NCBI GenBank assembly: GCA_002403415.1
Contig: DHHS01000051.1
Span: 1-14,055 of the forward strand
Length of the DNA stretch: 14,055 nt
Direction: 5' to 3'
Source: Sphingomonas sp. UBA4766
GTDB taxonomy: Bacteria; Pseudomonadota; Alphaproteobacteria; Sphingomonadales; Sphingomonadaceae
A program made the position numbers and the translations under genes. Below are positions 8,009-14,055 of this stretch, in pieces (the stretch's first letter is position 1; every line of letters starts with the position of its first letter). The notes under the pieces were generated by a model. That model was not told the origin of the DNA. It did no database searches and saw nothing but the letters and a program-made list of their open reading frames with translations.

Positions 8009-8057
8009 GAACGGGTCGCGGCACTTGCCCCAATGCGGTGCGGTGCGGCGCCCGTTC
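8009..8057 (+). terminator. Long hairpin after ftsH, possible terminator
   Basis: GAACGGG (8009-8015) pairs with CCCGTTC (8051-8057). After a bulged T, CGC (8017-8019) pairs with GCG (8048-8050). After a G-G mismatch, GCAC (8021-8024) pairs with GTGC (8043-8046). This gives 14 pairs and an 18-base loop that includes GCGGT repeats. It begins 17 bases after the ftsH stop. The following bases (TTGCGCG) do not form a U-run, so intrinsic termination is uncertain; it could instead protect the transcript 3' end. Confidence 0.4.
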
Positions 8058-8061
8058 TTGC

Positions 8062-8075
8062 GCGAGGACGCTCGC
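8062..8075 (+). other. Small GCGAG/CTCGC hairpin
   Basis: GCGAG (8062-8066) and CTCGC (8071-8075) form a perfect 5-bp stem with a GACG loop, four bases after the larger hairpin. It may be part of the same structured 3' region or of the leader of the small gene downstream. Confidence 0.3.
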
Positions 8076-8149
8076 AATATCCGCTTTCATCGGCGGTTCA
8101 GCCGGCTTATGGCACGCAGCATGTCAATGATGGTGACGGCGGAGAGTGC

Positions 8150-8527
8150 ATGATGATGCGGGTCCTGATGACGTGTGTGGCAGTGTTGGCATTGGCGGCT
8201 CCGGCGGCGGCCGCGATGACCGTGAACGAATTTCTTGCCAAGGCCGACGCGCTGAAGGCGAAGGGGATTTTGGCGATCGGATCGTCGGACATCGCGTTGC
8301 TGCGCCAGGAAATTGCGACCGCCTCCGATGTGTATCGCGCCGGGCTTGCGGCGCAGGTGGCCGCTGGCAAGAAGCCGTCGAGCTGCCCGCCGCCCAAGGG
8401 CACTGCCAAGATCGGCAGCGACGACATCATCAACGAATTCCGCTCGCTGCCTGCGGCAAAGCGCAAGACAAGCGTCAATACGGCCTTCGCCGCGTTCATG
8501 ACAAAACGGTATCCGTGCAAGGGATAA
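8150..8527 (+). CDS. Small secreted two-cysteine protein, possibly Rap1a/Tai-like
   Basis: This 125-residue protein has a clear Sec signal peptide (RVLMTCVAVLALAAPAAAA, cleavage near residue 22) and a mature part of about 103 residues. The mature part has exactly two cysteines, Cys79 in SSCPPPKG and Cys123 in RYPCKG at the very end, so one disulfide is likely in the periplasm. The order 'CPPP, short acidic helix, RSLPAAKRK, helix, YPC' resembles the Rap1a/Tai family, which includes type VI secretion immunity proteins. In those, a C.P motif, a helical segment and a final PC motif recur. This is an eye-level match, and no toxin gene is nearby, so an immunity role is not supported by context. 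Three consecutive ATGs (8150, 8153, 8156) follow GGAGAG at 8141-8146; 8150 or 8153 fits best. Codon use matches its neighbours. It sits 44 bp before proA. Confidence 0.82.
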   Translation: MMMRVLMTCVAVLALAAPAAAAMTVNEFLAKADALKAKGILAIGSSDIALLRQEIATASDVYRAGLAAQVAAGKKPSSCPPPKGTAKIGSDDIINEFRSLPAAKRKTSVNTAFAAFMTKRYPCKG

Positions 8528-8571
8528 GGGCTGCGTTGGCGAAGCGCGCGGGGCGTGATAGCACCGCATGA

Positions 8572-9834
8572 ATGACCACAATGATGATGCCCGACGATGA
8601 GATTGCTGCGATGGCGGCCCGCGCACGGACTGCCGCCGGGTTGCTGTCACAGATGCCATCGTCAGCCAAAGCCGCCGGGCTCCGCGCAGCAGCAGCGGCC
8701 CTGCGTGCAGCCAAAGCTGCTATTCTTACCGCCAATGCCGAGGATATGGACCGTGCAGCGGCACAGGGCCTTTCGGGGGCGATGCTCGATCGGCTGCGGC
8801 TCGATCCGGCGCGGCTGACGGCCATGGCGGCTGGTGTCGAAGCGGTGGCCGCGCTAGACGATCCCGTCGGCCAGGTCATCGACCAGCGCACGGCACCCAG
8901 CGGCATTGCGCTTTCCCGCATCCGCGTGCCGATTGGCGTCATCGGGATCATCTATGAAAGCCGCCCCAATGTGACCGCCGATGCCGCAGCTTTGTGCGTG
9001 ATGTCAGGCAATGCCGCCATCCTGCGCGGCGGGAGCGAGGCAGCGGCGAGCAATGCCGCGATCCACACCGCCTTTGTCGCGGGGCTGGCGCAAGCGGGCC
9101 TGCCGCCGGGTGTTGTGCAGCGAGTCGCCGCTACCGACCGCGCGCTGGTCGGCGCGATGCTGAGCGCGGCGGGTGCCATCGACATGATTGTCCCGCGCGG
9201 CGGCAAGAGCCTGGTCGCGCGGGTGCAGGCCGACGCGCGTGTGCCTGTTCTCGCGCATCTCGACGGGATCAACCATGTCTATGTCGATCGGTCGGCCGAT
9301 CTGGCGATGGCGACGGCGATCGTCGTCAACGCGAAAATGCGCCGCACCGGGATTTGCGGGGCGATGGAAACACTGTTGATCGACCGCGCCTGGCCCCATG
9401 CCGCTGCCCTGATCGCGGCGCTGGCCGCAAGTGGGTGCGACGTGCGCGGCGATGTAGCTGCGCGGGCGCTGGTGCCGGGGATTGGCGAGGCTTTGCCGCA
9501 GGATTGGGACACCGAATATCTTGACGCCATCGCCGCGGTCGCGCTGGTCGATGGCGTGGCCGGGGCGCTCACCCATATCGCGGAGCATGGTTCGCACCAC
9601 ACCGATGCAATTGTTGCAAGCGACGCGGCGGTGGCTGAGCGGTTTCTGGCGCAAGTCGACAGCGCGATCGTGCTGTGGAATGCCTCCACCCAATTTGCCG
9701 ATGGCGGCGAATTCGGGCTGGGTGCGGAAATCGGGATTGCGACCGGGCGGCTCCACGCGCGCGGGCCGGTCGCGCTGGAGGGTCTGACCACGTACAAATG
9801 GATCGGGCGCGGCACGGGGCAGGTGCGCGCTTGA
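8572..9834 (+). CDS. proA: ProA, gamma-glutamyl phosphate reductase
   Basis: ProA performs the second step of proline synthesis: NADPH-dependent reduction of gamma-glutamyl phosphate to glutamate semialdehyde, in the cytoplasm. The 420-residue length is normal. Recognisable family segments are VPIGVIGIIYESRPNVTADA (cofactor-binding region), GNAAILRGGSEA, the segment around MIVPRGGKSLV, HLDGINHVYVD, and the catalytic Cys262 in RRTGICGAMETLL. HTDAIVASD and FGLGAEIGIATGRLHARGP follow near the C-terminus. The partner proB is not in the window. Several starts are possible (8572, 8581, 8584, 8587) and none has a strong ribosome site; 8572 is the first. nadD follows after 28 bp, so the two are probably co-transcribed. 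Confidence 0.97.
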   Translation: MTTMMMPDDEIAAMAARARTAAGLLSQMPSSAKAAGLRAAAAALRAAKAAILTANAEDMDRAAAQGLSGAMLDRLRLDPARLTAMAAGVEAVAALDDPVGQVIDQRTAPSGIALSRIRVPIGVIGIIYESRPNVTADAAALCVMSGNAAILRGGSEAAASNAAIHTAFVAGLAQAGLPPGVVQRVAATDRALVGAMLSAAGAIDMIVPRGGKSLVARVQADARVPVLAHLDGINHVYVDRSADLAMATAIVVNAKMRRTGICGAMETLLIDRAWPHAAALIAALAASGCDVRGDVAARALVPGIGEALPQDWDTEYLDAIAAVALVDGVAGALTHIAEHGSHHTDAIVASDAAVAERFLAQVDSAIVLWNASTQFADGGEFGLGAEIGIATGRLHARGPVALEGLTTYKWIGRGTGQVRA

Positions 9835-9850
9835 TCGCCGGGCAGTGCGC

Positions 9851-9856
9851 GGGGAA
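9851..9856 (+). promoter_or_regulatory. Ribosome binding site deciding the nadD start
   Basis: GGGGAA lies 6 bases before GTG 9863, supporting that GTG over the earlier in-frame GTG at 9845. Confidence 0.55.
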
Positions 9857-9862
9857 GTTGGC

Positions 9863-10513
9863 GTGAGGCGGATCGGCATTCTCGGCGGCTCGTTCAATCC
9901 GGCGCACCGCGGACACCGATCGATCAGCATGGCAGCGTTCACCGCGCTTGATCTTGACGAAGTGTGGTGGCTGGTCTCGCCCGGCAATCCGCTTAAAAGC
10001 GGGGTGAGCGATATGGCGCCGCTCAATGTGCGGCTGGCATCCGCCCGGCGGATGGCGCGCCATGCCCCTATTCGCGTGACCGACATCGAATGTCGGCTCG
10101 GCACACGCTATACCGTCGATACCATCGACAAGTTGACGCATCTTTACACTCGAAAGCAGTTCATCTGGCTGATGGGGGCCGATAATCTGGCGCAATTTCA
10201 CCAATGGCGGGGCTGGCGGCGGATTTCGCAGCAGGTTCCGATTGCGGTGATCGCGCGACCGGGTTATGATGCGGCTGCCCGCGCGGCTCCCGCGATGGGT
10301 TGGTTGCGGCGGTTCGTCCACCCCGCTTACCATGCGCAAGATTGGACGCGGTGGAGTTTGCCGGCCCTGGTGCTGCTGCGCTTTCGCCCTGATGAAACGT
10401 CGGCGACCCGGCTGCGTGCCCTTAATCCGGGCTGGGCCGACCTGACCCCCGATACTGATACCGATCCAACCCTGCAAACCCATGGCGGGCTGCGTGTCCC
10501 GCCTTTATCCTAG
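9863..10513 (+). CDS. nadD: NadD, nicotinate-nucleotide adenylyltransferase
   Basis: NadD transfers AMP from ATP to nicotinate mononucleotide, giving deamido-NAD in NAD synthesis. The product has 216 residues. The nucleotidyltransferase signature GGSFNPAHRGH is at residues 8-18, with His15 and His18 forming the (H/T)xGH site. WLMGADNLAQFHQWRGWR is the typical mid-protein segment. ETSATRLR (178-185) stands for the ISSTxIR motif that binds the triphosphate. The GTG at 9863 is chosen because GGGGAA precedes it and the protein then begins VRRIGILGGSF, as expected for the family. The C-terminus extends about 25 residues past the ATRLR motif as an acidic, Thr/Pro-rich tail. The stop codon overlaps the ribosome site of rsfS, indicating one transcript and probable coupling. 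Confidence 0.95.
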   Translation: MRRIGILGGSFNPAHRGHRSISMAAFTALDLDEVWWLVSPGNPLKSGVSDMAPLNVRLASARRMARHAPIRVTDIECRLGTRYTVDTIDKLTHLYTRKQFIWLMGADNLAQFHQWRGWRRISQQVPIAVIARPGYDAAARAAPAMGWLRRFVHPAYHAQDWTRWSLPALVLLRFRPDETSATRLRALNPGWADLTPDTDTDPTLQTHGGLRVPPLS

Positions 10514-10516
10514 GAG
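10512..10516 (+). promoter_or_regulatory. Shine-Dalgarno of rsfS overlapping the nadD stop
   Basis: AGGAG sits 5 bases before TTG 10522 and overlaps the nadD TAG (10511-10513). It is the strongest ribosome site in the window and decides the unusual TTG start. Confidence 0.75.
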
Positions 10517-10521
10517 TTCCC

Positions 10522-10920
10522 TTGGCTTCATCCCCGCAAGCTTATCGCTCGCCCGACGCCGACAGCGTCGAGGCGCTTCACCAGCTCGTCCTGAGCGCGC
10601 TCGACGACGATCAGGCGGTCGATGCCGTCTCGATCCCGCTGGCGGGCAAATCGAGCATCGCCGATCACATGGTAATCGCCAGCGGCCGGTCGACCCGCCA
10701 GGTAGCGTCAATGGCGTCGAAGCTGACCGAAAAGATCAAGGCTGAACTGGGCCGGACGGTCCGGGTAGAAGGGCTGGCTACGGCGGATTGGGTGTTGATT
10801 GATGCGGGCGATGTGATTGTCCATCTCTTTCGTCCCGAAGTGCGCAGCTTTTACAATCTGGAGCGGATGTGGGCGTTTGGCGACGCGCCGGTCGCGGTTC
10901 CCGACGCCAGCCAGCACTGA
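10522..10920 (+). CDS. rsfS: RsfS, ribosome silencing factor
   Basis: RsfS (Iojap/YbeB family) binds protein uL14 on the large subunit and blocks subunit joining when nutrients fall. The 132-residue product has the family core: LVLSALDDDQAVDAVSIPLA, then IADHMVIASGRSTRQVASMA (about residues 45-66), and the signature DWVLIDAGDVIVHLF with RPEVRSFYNLERMW (from residue 89). It starts with TTG at 10522, justified by a perfect AGGAG 5 bases upstream. No ATG or GTG gives a full-length protein. The nadD-rsfS-rlmH order is widely conserved in bacteria. rlmH begins four bases after its stop, so the two are likely co-translated. Confidence 0.95.
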   Translation: MASSPQAYRSPDADSVEALHQLVLSALDDDQAVDAVSIPLAGKSSIADHMVIASGRSTRQVASMASKLTEKIKAELGRTVRVEGLATADWVLIDAGDVIVHLFRPEVRSFYNLERMWAFGDAPVAVPDASQH

Positions 10921-10924
10921 GCCC

Positions 10925-11347
10925 TTGCTGCTCCACATTGTCGCGCGCGGCCGGATCGGCCGCTCGGCGGAAGGCGAACTGGTTGACCGCTATGTGAAGC
11001 GGTTGAGCTGGCCGGTGCGGATCACCGAATTGCCCGATACCGGCGGCAAGCTGCCGCTGGTTGAGGGGCAGACGCGGATCGTGATGCTGGATGAGCGCGG
11101 CGAGCTGATGCCGTCGCTGGCGTTAGCCGAGCGGCTGGGCCGGTGGCGCGATGATGGCGTGCGCGAGGCGCGGTTCATGATCGGTGCAGCGGACGGATTT
11201 GATGCGGCGGAGCGCGCAAGGGCCGATGTTCTACTGTCGTTTGGGCGAGCGACGTGGCCGCACATGCTGGCGCGCGCGATGTTGGCGGAGCAGCTTTACC
11301 GGGCGACGAGCATCCTTGCCAATCATCCCTATCACCGCGAAGGATAG
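10925..11347 (+). CDS. rlmH: RlmH, 23S rRNA pseudouridine-1915 N3-methyltransferase
   Basis: RlmH is a SPOUT-class methyltransferase that adds a methyl group to pseudouridine 1915 in helix 69 of 23S rRNA, acting on the 70S ribosome. The 140-residue product (E. coli 155) shows MLLHIVARGRIGRSAEGELV at the start and the SAM-binding loop around FMIGAADGF (84-92). The knot segment LLSFGRATWPHMLARAMLAE and the family C-terminus HPYHREG complete it. The loop has Ala where many homologues have a second Gly. The start is inferred as TTG 10925, giving MLLHIV. No ATG or GTG in frame lies nearby, and the frame upstream runs through rsfS coding sequence. No clear ribosome site is present, so reading by termination-reinitiation after the rsfS stop (10918-10920) is likely. 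Confidence 0.93.
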   Translation: MLLHIVARGRIGRSAEGELVDRYVKRLSWPVRITELPDTGGKLPLVEGQTRIVMLDERGELMPSLALAERLGRWRDDGVREARFMIGAADGFDAAERARADVLLSFGRATWPHMLARAMLAEQLYRATSILANHPYHREG

Positions 11348-11352
11348 GCCGC

Positions 11353-12537
11353 ATGGTGTCGAAGCGGGTGTTGTGGATGGCGGGCGGCGCGGCGGCATTG
11401 GTGCTGGCGGCGGCACCGCTGATCGCGGCGGATGATCGCACGCGGCTTGCTGCGGCCAAGCAGCAGGCGGCGCAGGCGCAGGCGCGCGCCGAGGCGCTGG
11501 ACGCCGCCGCCGCCGCCGAACGCAATGAAGCGCGCAAGGCCGAGCAACTGGAAGCAGCGGTTGCCGCCCGCATCCAGCGTGCCGAGGCCGACATCGCCGC
11601 CGCTCAAGTAAGGATAGGTCTCGTCCGCGCCCAGCTTGCCGATCAGCGCACACGGCTGGCGCAGCAGCAGGAACCGATTGCCCGGCTGATCGCGGCGCTG
11701 CAATCGCTGGCGCGGCGGCCAGCGGCGATCAGCCTGGTGCAGCCCGGCTCGGTCAGGGATCTGGTGCATGTGCGCGCAGTGTTGGCGACGGTCAGTCCGG
11801 TGGTGCAGGCACGCACTGCGACGCTGCGCGATCAGCTTGACCGCACCCGGCGACTGGAGGCTGGGCAGCGCATAGCGGTGCAAAGCCTGGCCGATGGGCG
11901 TGCTGCCCTCGACACGCAGCGACTGGCACTGGCCCGGCTGGAGGCAGCGCATCGGCTGAAATCGCGCGATCTCGGCCGCGGGGCATTGTTTGAAAGCGAC
12001 CGGGCAATTGCACTGGGCGAGCGGGCGCGCGATCTGGTCGACCTGATGAGCCGGGCGAGCAATGCGGCGGCCATTCGCGCCGATCTGGAAAGCCTGCCCG
12101 CGCCGCTTCCGCGTCCGCTCAAACCGGGGGAAGTGCCGCCGCGCGTCGATGTCGCAGGATGGTCCACGACCGCGCCCCCTTACCGCTTGCCGGTCGCGGG
12201 CAAACTGATAGTCGGGCTGGGCGAGGAGTCGGGCACGGGCGTGCGCTCTCGCGGGTTGACGATTGGAACAGCGGCGGCGGCGAAGGCGGTCGCACCTGCG
12301 GCTGGCCGGGTGCTGTTTGCGCGCGTGTTTCGGGGCTATGGTGTGGTCGTGATCCTCGACCATGGGGGGGGATGGACCTCGCTGATTGCGGGCTTGGCCA
12401 GCGCATCGGTGGCGGTCGGCGATTCCGTAGCTCAGGGCAGCCCGATCGGGCGCGCGACCACCGGCGAGGCGCCAAGTGTGACGGTCGAGCTGCGCCGCCG
12501 CGACCGTGCGATCGACATGATGCGCCTGCTTGGCTGA
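11353..12537 (+). CDS. EnvC-like murein hydrolase activator (degenerate LytM/M23 domain)
   Basis: This exported 394-residue protein has a signal peptide (about 1-26), long Ala/Glu/Arg-rich coiled coil (about 27-105 and 150-215) and a C-terminal LytM-type domain (about 280-394). The LytM fold is readable: LIVGLGEESGTGV, RGLTIGTAAAAKAVAPAAGR, FRGYGVVVILDHGGGW, VAVGDSVAQGSPIG, VTVELRRRDRAID. The zinc and catalytic residues are missing. The HxGxD motif reads SRGLT, the usual YAH reads LIAG, and the HxHFE strand reads VTVELR. This is the pattern of EnvC, which activates cell-separation amidases under FtsEX control instead of cutting peptidoglycan itself. No ftsEX or amidase gene is in the window. 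ATG 11353 is 5 bases after the rlmH stop, with AAGGA at 11340-11344. A GCC run encodes part of the coiled coil, and a G8 tract lies in the LytM domain. Confidence 0.9.
   Translation: MVSKRVLWMAGGAAALVLAAAPLIAADDRTRLAAAKQQAAQAQARAEALDAAAAAERNEARKAEQLEAAVAARIQRAEADIAAAQVRIGLVRAQLADQRTRLAQQQEPIARLIAALQSLARRPAAISLVQPGSVRDLVHVRAVLATVSPVVQARTATLRDQLDRTRRLEAGQRIAVQSLADGRAALDTQRLALARLEAAHRLKSRDLGRGALFESDRAIALGERARDLVDLMSRASNAAAIRADLESLPAPLPRPLKPGEVPPRVDVAGWSTTAPPYRLPVAGKLIVGLGEESGTGVRSRGLTIGTAAAAKAVAPAAGRVLFARVFRGYGVVVILDHGGGWTSLIAGLASASVAVGDSVAQGSPIGRATTGEAPSVTVELRRRDRAIDMMRLLG
12364..12371 (+). repeat. Poly-G tract of 8 in the EnvC-like gene
   Basis: Eight G residues encode part of DHGGGW. The frame is intact as given. 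One base more or less would remove the last 55 or so residues of the LytM domain. Confidence 0.9.
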
Positions 12538-12543
12538 AGCGCG

Positions 12544-12571
12544 TTGAACGAGCGCGATTTCCCGCTACATT
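12544..12571 (+). promoter_or_regulatory. Candidate promoter for the S41 protease gene
   Basis: TTGAAC (12544-12549) and TACATT (12566-12571) are separated by 16 bases, each matching the sigma-70 consensus at four of six positions. Transcription would start about 27 bases before ATG 12606. It lies in the 68-bp gap after the EnvC-like gene, the largest gap in this cluster. Confidence 0.42.
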
Positions 12572-12605
12572 GGTAGTGAGTGACCCATAGGAAAGTGCCG
12601 CGCAG

Positions 12606-14015
12606 ATGCCCCGTTCCAAGCTTCGCCCCGTGTTTCAGGCCACTGCTCTGGCAGCGGCGCTCGCGATGGTGCCGGTGACGACGGCCGCACTCGCCCAAGT
12701 TGACTCGGACAGTTATCGTGAACTTGACCAATTCATGGACGTGTTCAACATCGTCAAGGCGCAATATGTCGACAATGTCGATAATAAAGTGCTAGTCAAG
12801 GGCGCTATCCAAGGCATGCTGGCGGCACTTGATCCGCATAGCTCCTATGAAGAAGGGGCCGATTACGAGAATTTGCGGATCCAGACCGAGGGGAATTACG
12901 GCGGGCTTGGCCTGTCGGTGACGTCGGAGGATGGCGCAGTAAAGGTCATTGCACCGCAGGAGGATACGCCTGCCTATCGTGCCGGGATCAAATCGGGCGA
13001 TTACATCACGCATATCGACGGAAAGCTGCTCTACGGTCTGACGCTTGATGAAGCGATTGCGCAATTGCGGGGCAAACCCGGCACCAAGATCAGCGTGCGG
13101 CTGGTCCGGCGCGGCGCCGAAAAACCGATCGAAGTGTCGCTGATCCGCGAAATCATTGTGCAAAAGCCGGTGAAATGGGACGTCAAGGGCGATATCGGCA
13201 TCATCAACATCAATACATTTTCGGACCGCACCGGCGATTATACGCGCGACGCGATTGCGCAGATCCGCAAGAAGCTGGGACGCGACCCGATCGGCTATGT
13301 TATTGATTTGCGAGACAATGGCGGCGGGTTGCTGAGCGAGGCGGTGTCGGTGTCCGATACTTTCCTCGATCACGGCGAAATCGTGTCGCAGCGTGGCCGC
13401 GCCAAAACCGACATTCAACGCTATCGGGCCGAGCGCGGCGATGCGACCAACGGGTTGCCGATTGTCGTGCTGGTCAATTCGGGCACTGCGTCAGCCTCTG
13501 AAATCGTTGCGGGGGCGTTGCAGGATCAGCACCGCGGGCTGATTATCGGCGAGCGCAGCTTCGGCAAGGGATCGGTGCAATCGCTGCTCAAACTGGGGCC
13601 GAATGCCGAAATCCGGCTGACGACCGCGCGCTATTTCACCCCGTCGGGCCGGTCGGTGCAGGAAGGCGGGATTGACCCTGATATCGTGGTCCCGAACCTG
13701 AGCGATCCCGATTACAAGACGCGGCCGGTGTTCCGCGAAAATGATTTGCGCCGCCACCTTATCAACGAGGCCAAGGTTGATAACAAGGTGCTGGAGGAGG
13801 ATACCAAGCCCGATCCCCGCTTGCTTGCCACCCCCGATGAACTGAAAGCGAAGAAGATCGACGATTTTCAGCTTTATTACGCGCTGCAAACGATCGCCCG
13901 GCTGGGCGGCCCGCAGCAAGTGGCGGCGATTGCGCGGATCGGCACGCCGCTCCCCCGGCTCGGGGAGCCTGCCCCCGCGCCCTCGCCCCCCCCGACGTCC
14001 GCGCCCAAGCCCTGA
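12606..14015 (+). CDS. ctpA: S41 family carboxy-terminal processing protease (CtpA-like)
   Basis: This periplasmic serine protease trims or degrades envelope proteins from their C-termini. The 469-residue product has a signal peptide (1-30, cleavage after AALA), then an N-terminal helical segment (YRELDQFMDVFNIVKAQYVD) and DPHSSYEE. A PDZ domain follows (about 95-175: YGGLGLSV, DTPAYRAGIKSGDYITHIDG). The S41 catalytic domain (about 180-360) has the Ser-Lys dyad at Ser296 in NSGTASASEIVAGA and Lys321 in GERSFGKGSVQ, with Gln325. The 25-residue Ser-Lys spacing equals that of known Ctp proteases. YFTPSGRSVQEGGIDPDI is the family strand after the active site. The C-terminus is Pro-rich and crosses a C8 tract. 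An AGGA at 12589-12592 is rather far (13 bases) from ATG 12606. Its position after the EnvC-like gene suggests work at the septum or on peptidoglycan enzymes, as for Ctp proteases in other Gram-negative bacteria. Confidence 0.95.
   Translation: MPRSKLRPVFQATALAAALAMVPVTTAALAQVDSDSYRELDQFMDVFNIVKAQYVDNVDNKVLVKGAIQGMLAALDPHSSYEEGADYENLRIQTEGNYGGLGLSVTSEDGAVKVIAPQEDTPAYRAGIKSGDYITHIDGKLLYGLTLDEAIAQLRGKPGTKISVRLVRRGAEKPIEVSLIREIIVQKPVKWDVKGDIGIININTFSDRTGDYTRDAIAQIRKKLGRDPIGYVIDLRDNGGGLLSEAVSVSDTFLDHGEIVSQRGRAKTDIQRYRAERGDATNGLPIVVLVNSGTASASEIVAGALQDQHRGLIIGERSFGKGSVQSLLKLGPNAEIRLTTARYFTPSGRSVQEGGIDPDIVVPNLSDPDYKTRPVFRENDLRRHLINEAKVDNKVLEEDTKPDPRLLATPDELKAKKIDDFQLYYALQTIARLGGPQQVAAIARIGTPLPRLGEPAPAPSPPPTSAPKP
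13986..13993 (+). repeat. Poly-C tract of 8 near the ctpA 3' end
   Basis: Eight C residues encode the SPPPTS part of the tail. A slip here would change only the last eight or so residues and the stop position. Confidence 0.9.
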
Positions 14016-14017
14016 GC

Positions 14018-14055
14018 ATGATGGCGGGCAGTTTCGTGGCGGCGCGGGCGCTCGC
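14018..14055 (+). CDS. Possible 5' start of the next gene
   Basis: Two adjacent ATGs (14018 and 14021) lie 2 bases after the ctpA stop and open a frame (MMAGSFVAARAL) that runs off the edge. The hydrophobic and basic residues could be the start of a signal peptide or membrane helix. The piece is too short to identify, and no ribosome site is evident. Confidence 0.35.
   Translation, partial: MMAGSFVAARAL

Noticed and set aside
8568..8600. Ten-codon frame (MNDHNDDARR) overlapping the proA start, as a possible leader peptide
   Set aside because: It contains no proline codons, has no ribosome site and no attenuator hairpin after it. It looks like chance.
9004..10104. 366-codon minus-strand frame across proA and nadD
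   Set aside because: It spans the junction of two firmly identified genes and has shadow-like composition.
11332..12363. 343-codon minus-strand frame opposite the EnvC-like gene
   Set aside because: It is a shadow of a strongly biased Ala/Arg/Glu-rich coiled-coil gene, with no recognisable features.

Overview
The window is a GC-rich, densely packed stretch of chromosome, and every confident gene is on the + strand. Family content and gene order point to an alphaproteobacterium, most likely of the Sphingomonadales: a GAF-containing nitrogen-PTS enzyme I, a ybgF-tilS-ftsH run, and a proA-nadD-rsfS-rlmH-EnvC-like-S41 protease run. The order assignment is an inference from remembered synteny; no marker RNA gene is present.

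Layout. Positions 1-444 hold the 3' end of an unidentified gene with a Pro/Ala-rich stretch and a weakly TonB-like C-terminal part. ptsP (501-2771) follows. Next come two envelope genes: a RodZ-like membrane-anchored HTH protein (2857-3864) and a secreted coiled-coil/TPR protein of the YbgF/CpoB type (3931-4908). tilS (4910-5959) starts one base after the ybgF stop. ftsH (6039-7991) follows a short gap holding a plausible sigma-70-type promoter. The 158-bp gap after ftsH is the longest non-coding stretch and contains two hairpins. It leads to a small secreted two-cysteine protein (8150-8527) of uncertain function and then proA (8572-9834).

The right-hand part is a tight cluster: nadD (9863-10513), rsfS (10522-10920), rlmH (10925-11347) and an EnvC-like degenerate LytM protein (11353-12537). 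An S41/CtpA-type protease (12606-14015) with a possible promoter of its own follows. A further gene may begin at 14018 and run off the edge.

How the genes fit together: proA (proline), nadD (NAD), tilS and rlmH (tRNA and rRNA modification) and rsfS (ribosome silencing) are core metabolism and translation. RodZ-like, YbgF-like, FtsH, EnvC-like and CtpA-like proteins act in envelope construction, constriction and protein quality control. PtsP would couple carbon/nitrogen state to the rest through the nitrogen PTS.

I found no mobile element, CRISPR array, RNA gene or defence system. This looks like a conserved housekeeping region. The items most worth a second look are the small secreted protein, the post-ftsH hairpins, the inactivated LytM domain, the consecutive TTG starts and two 8-base homopolymer tracts.
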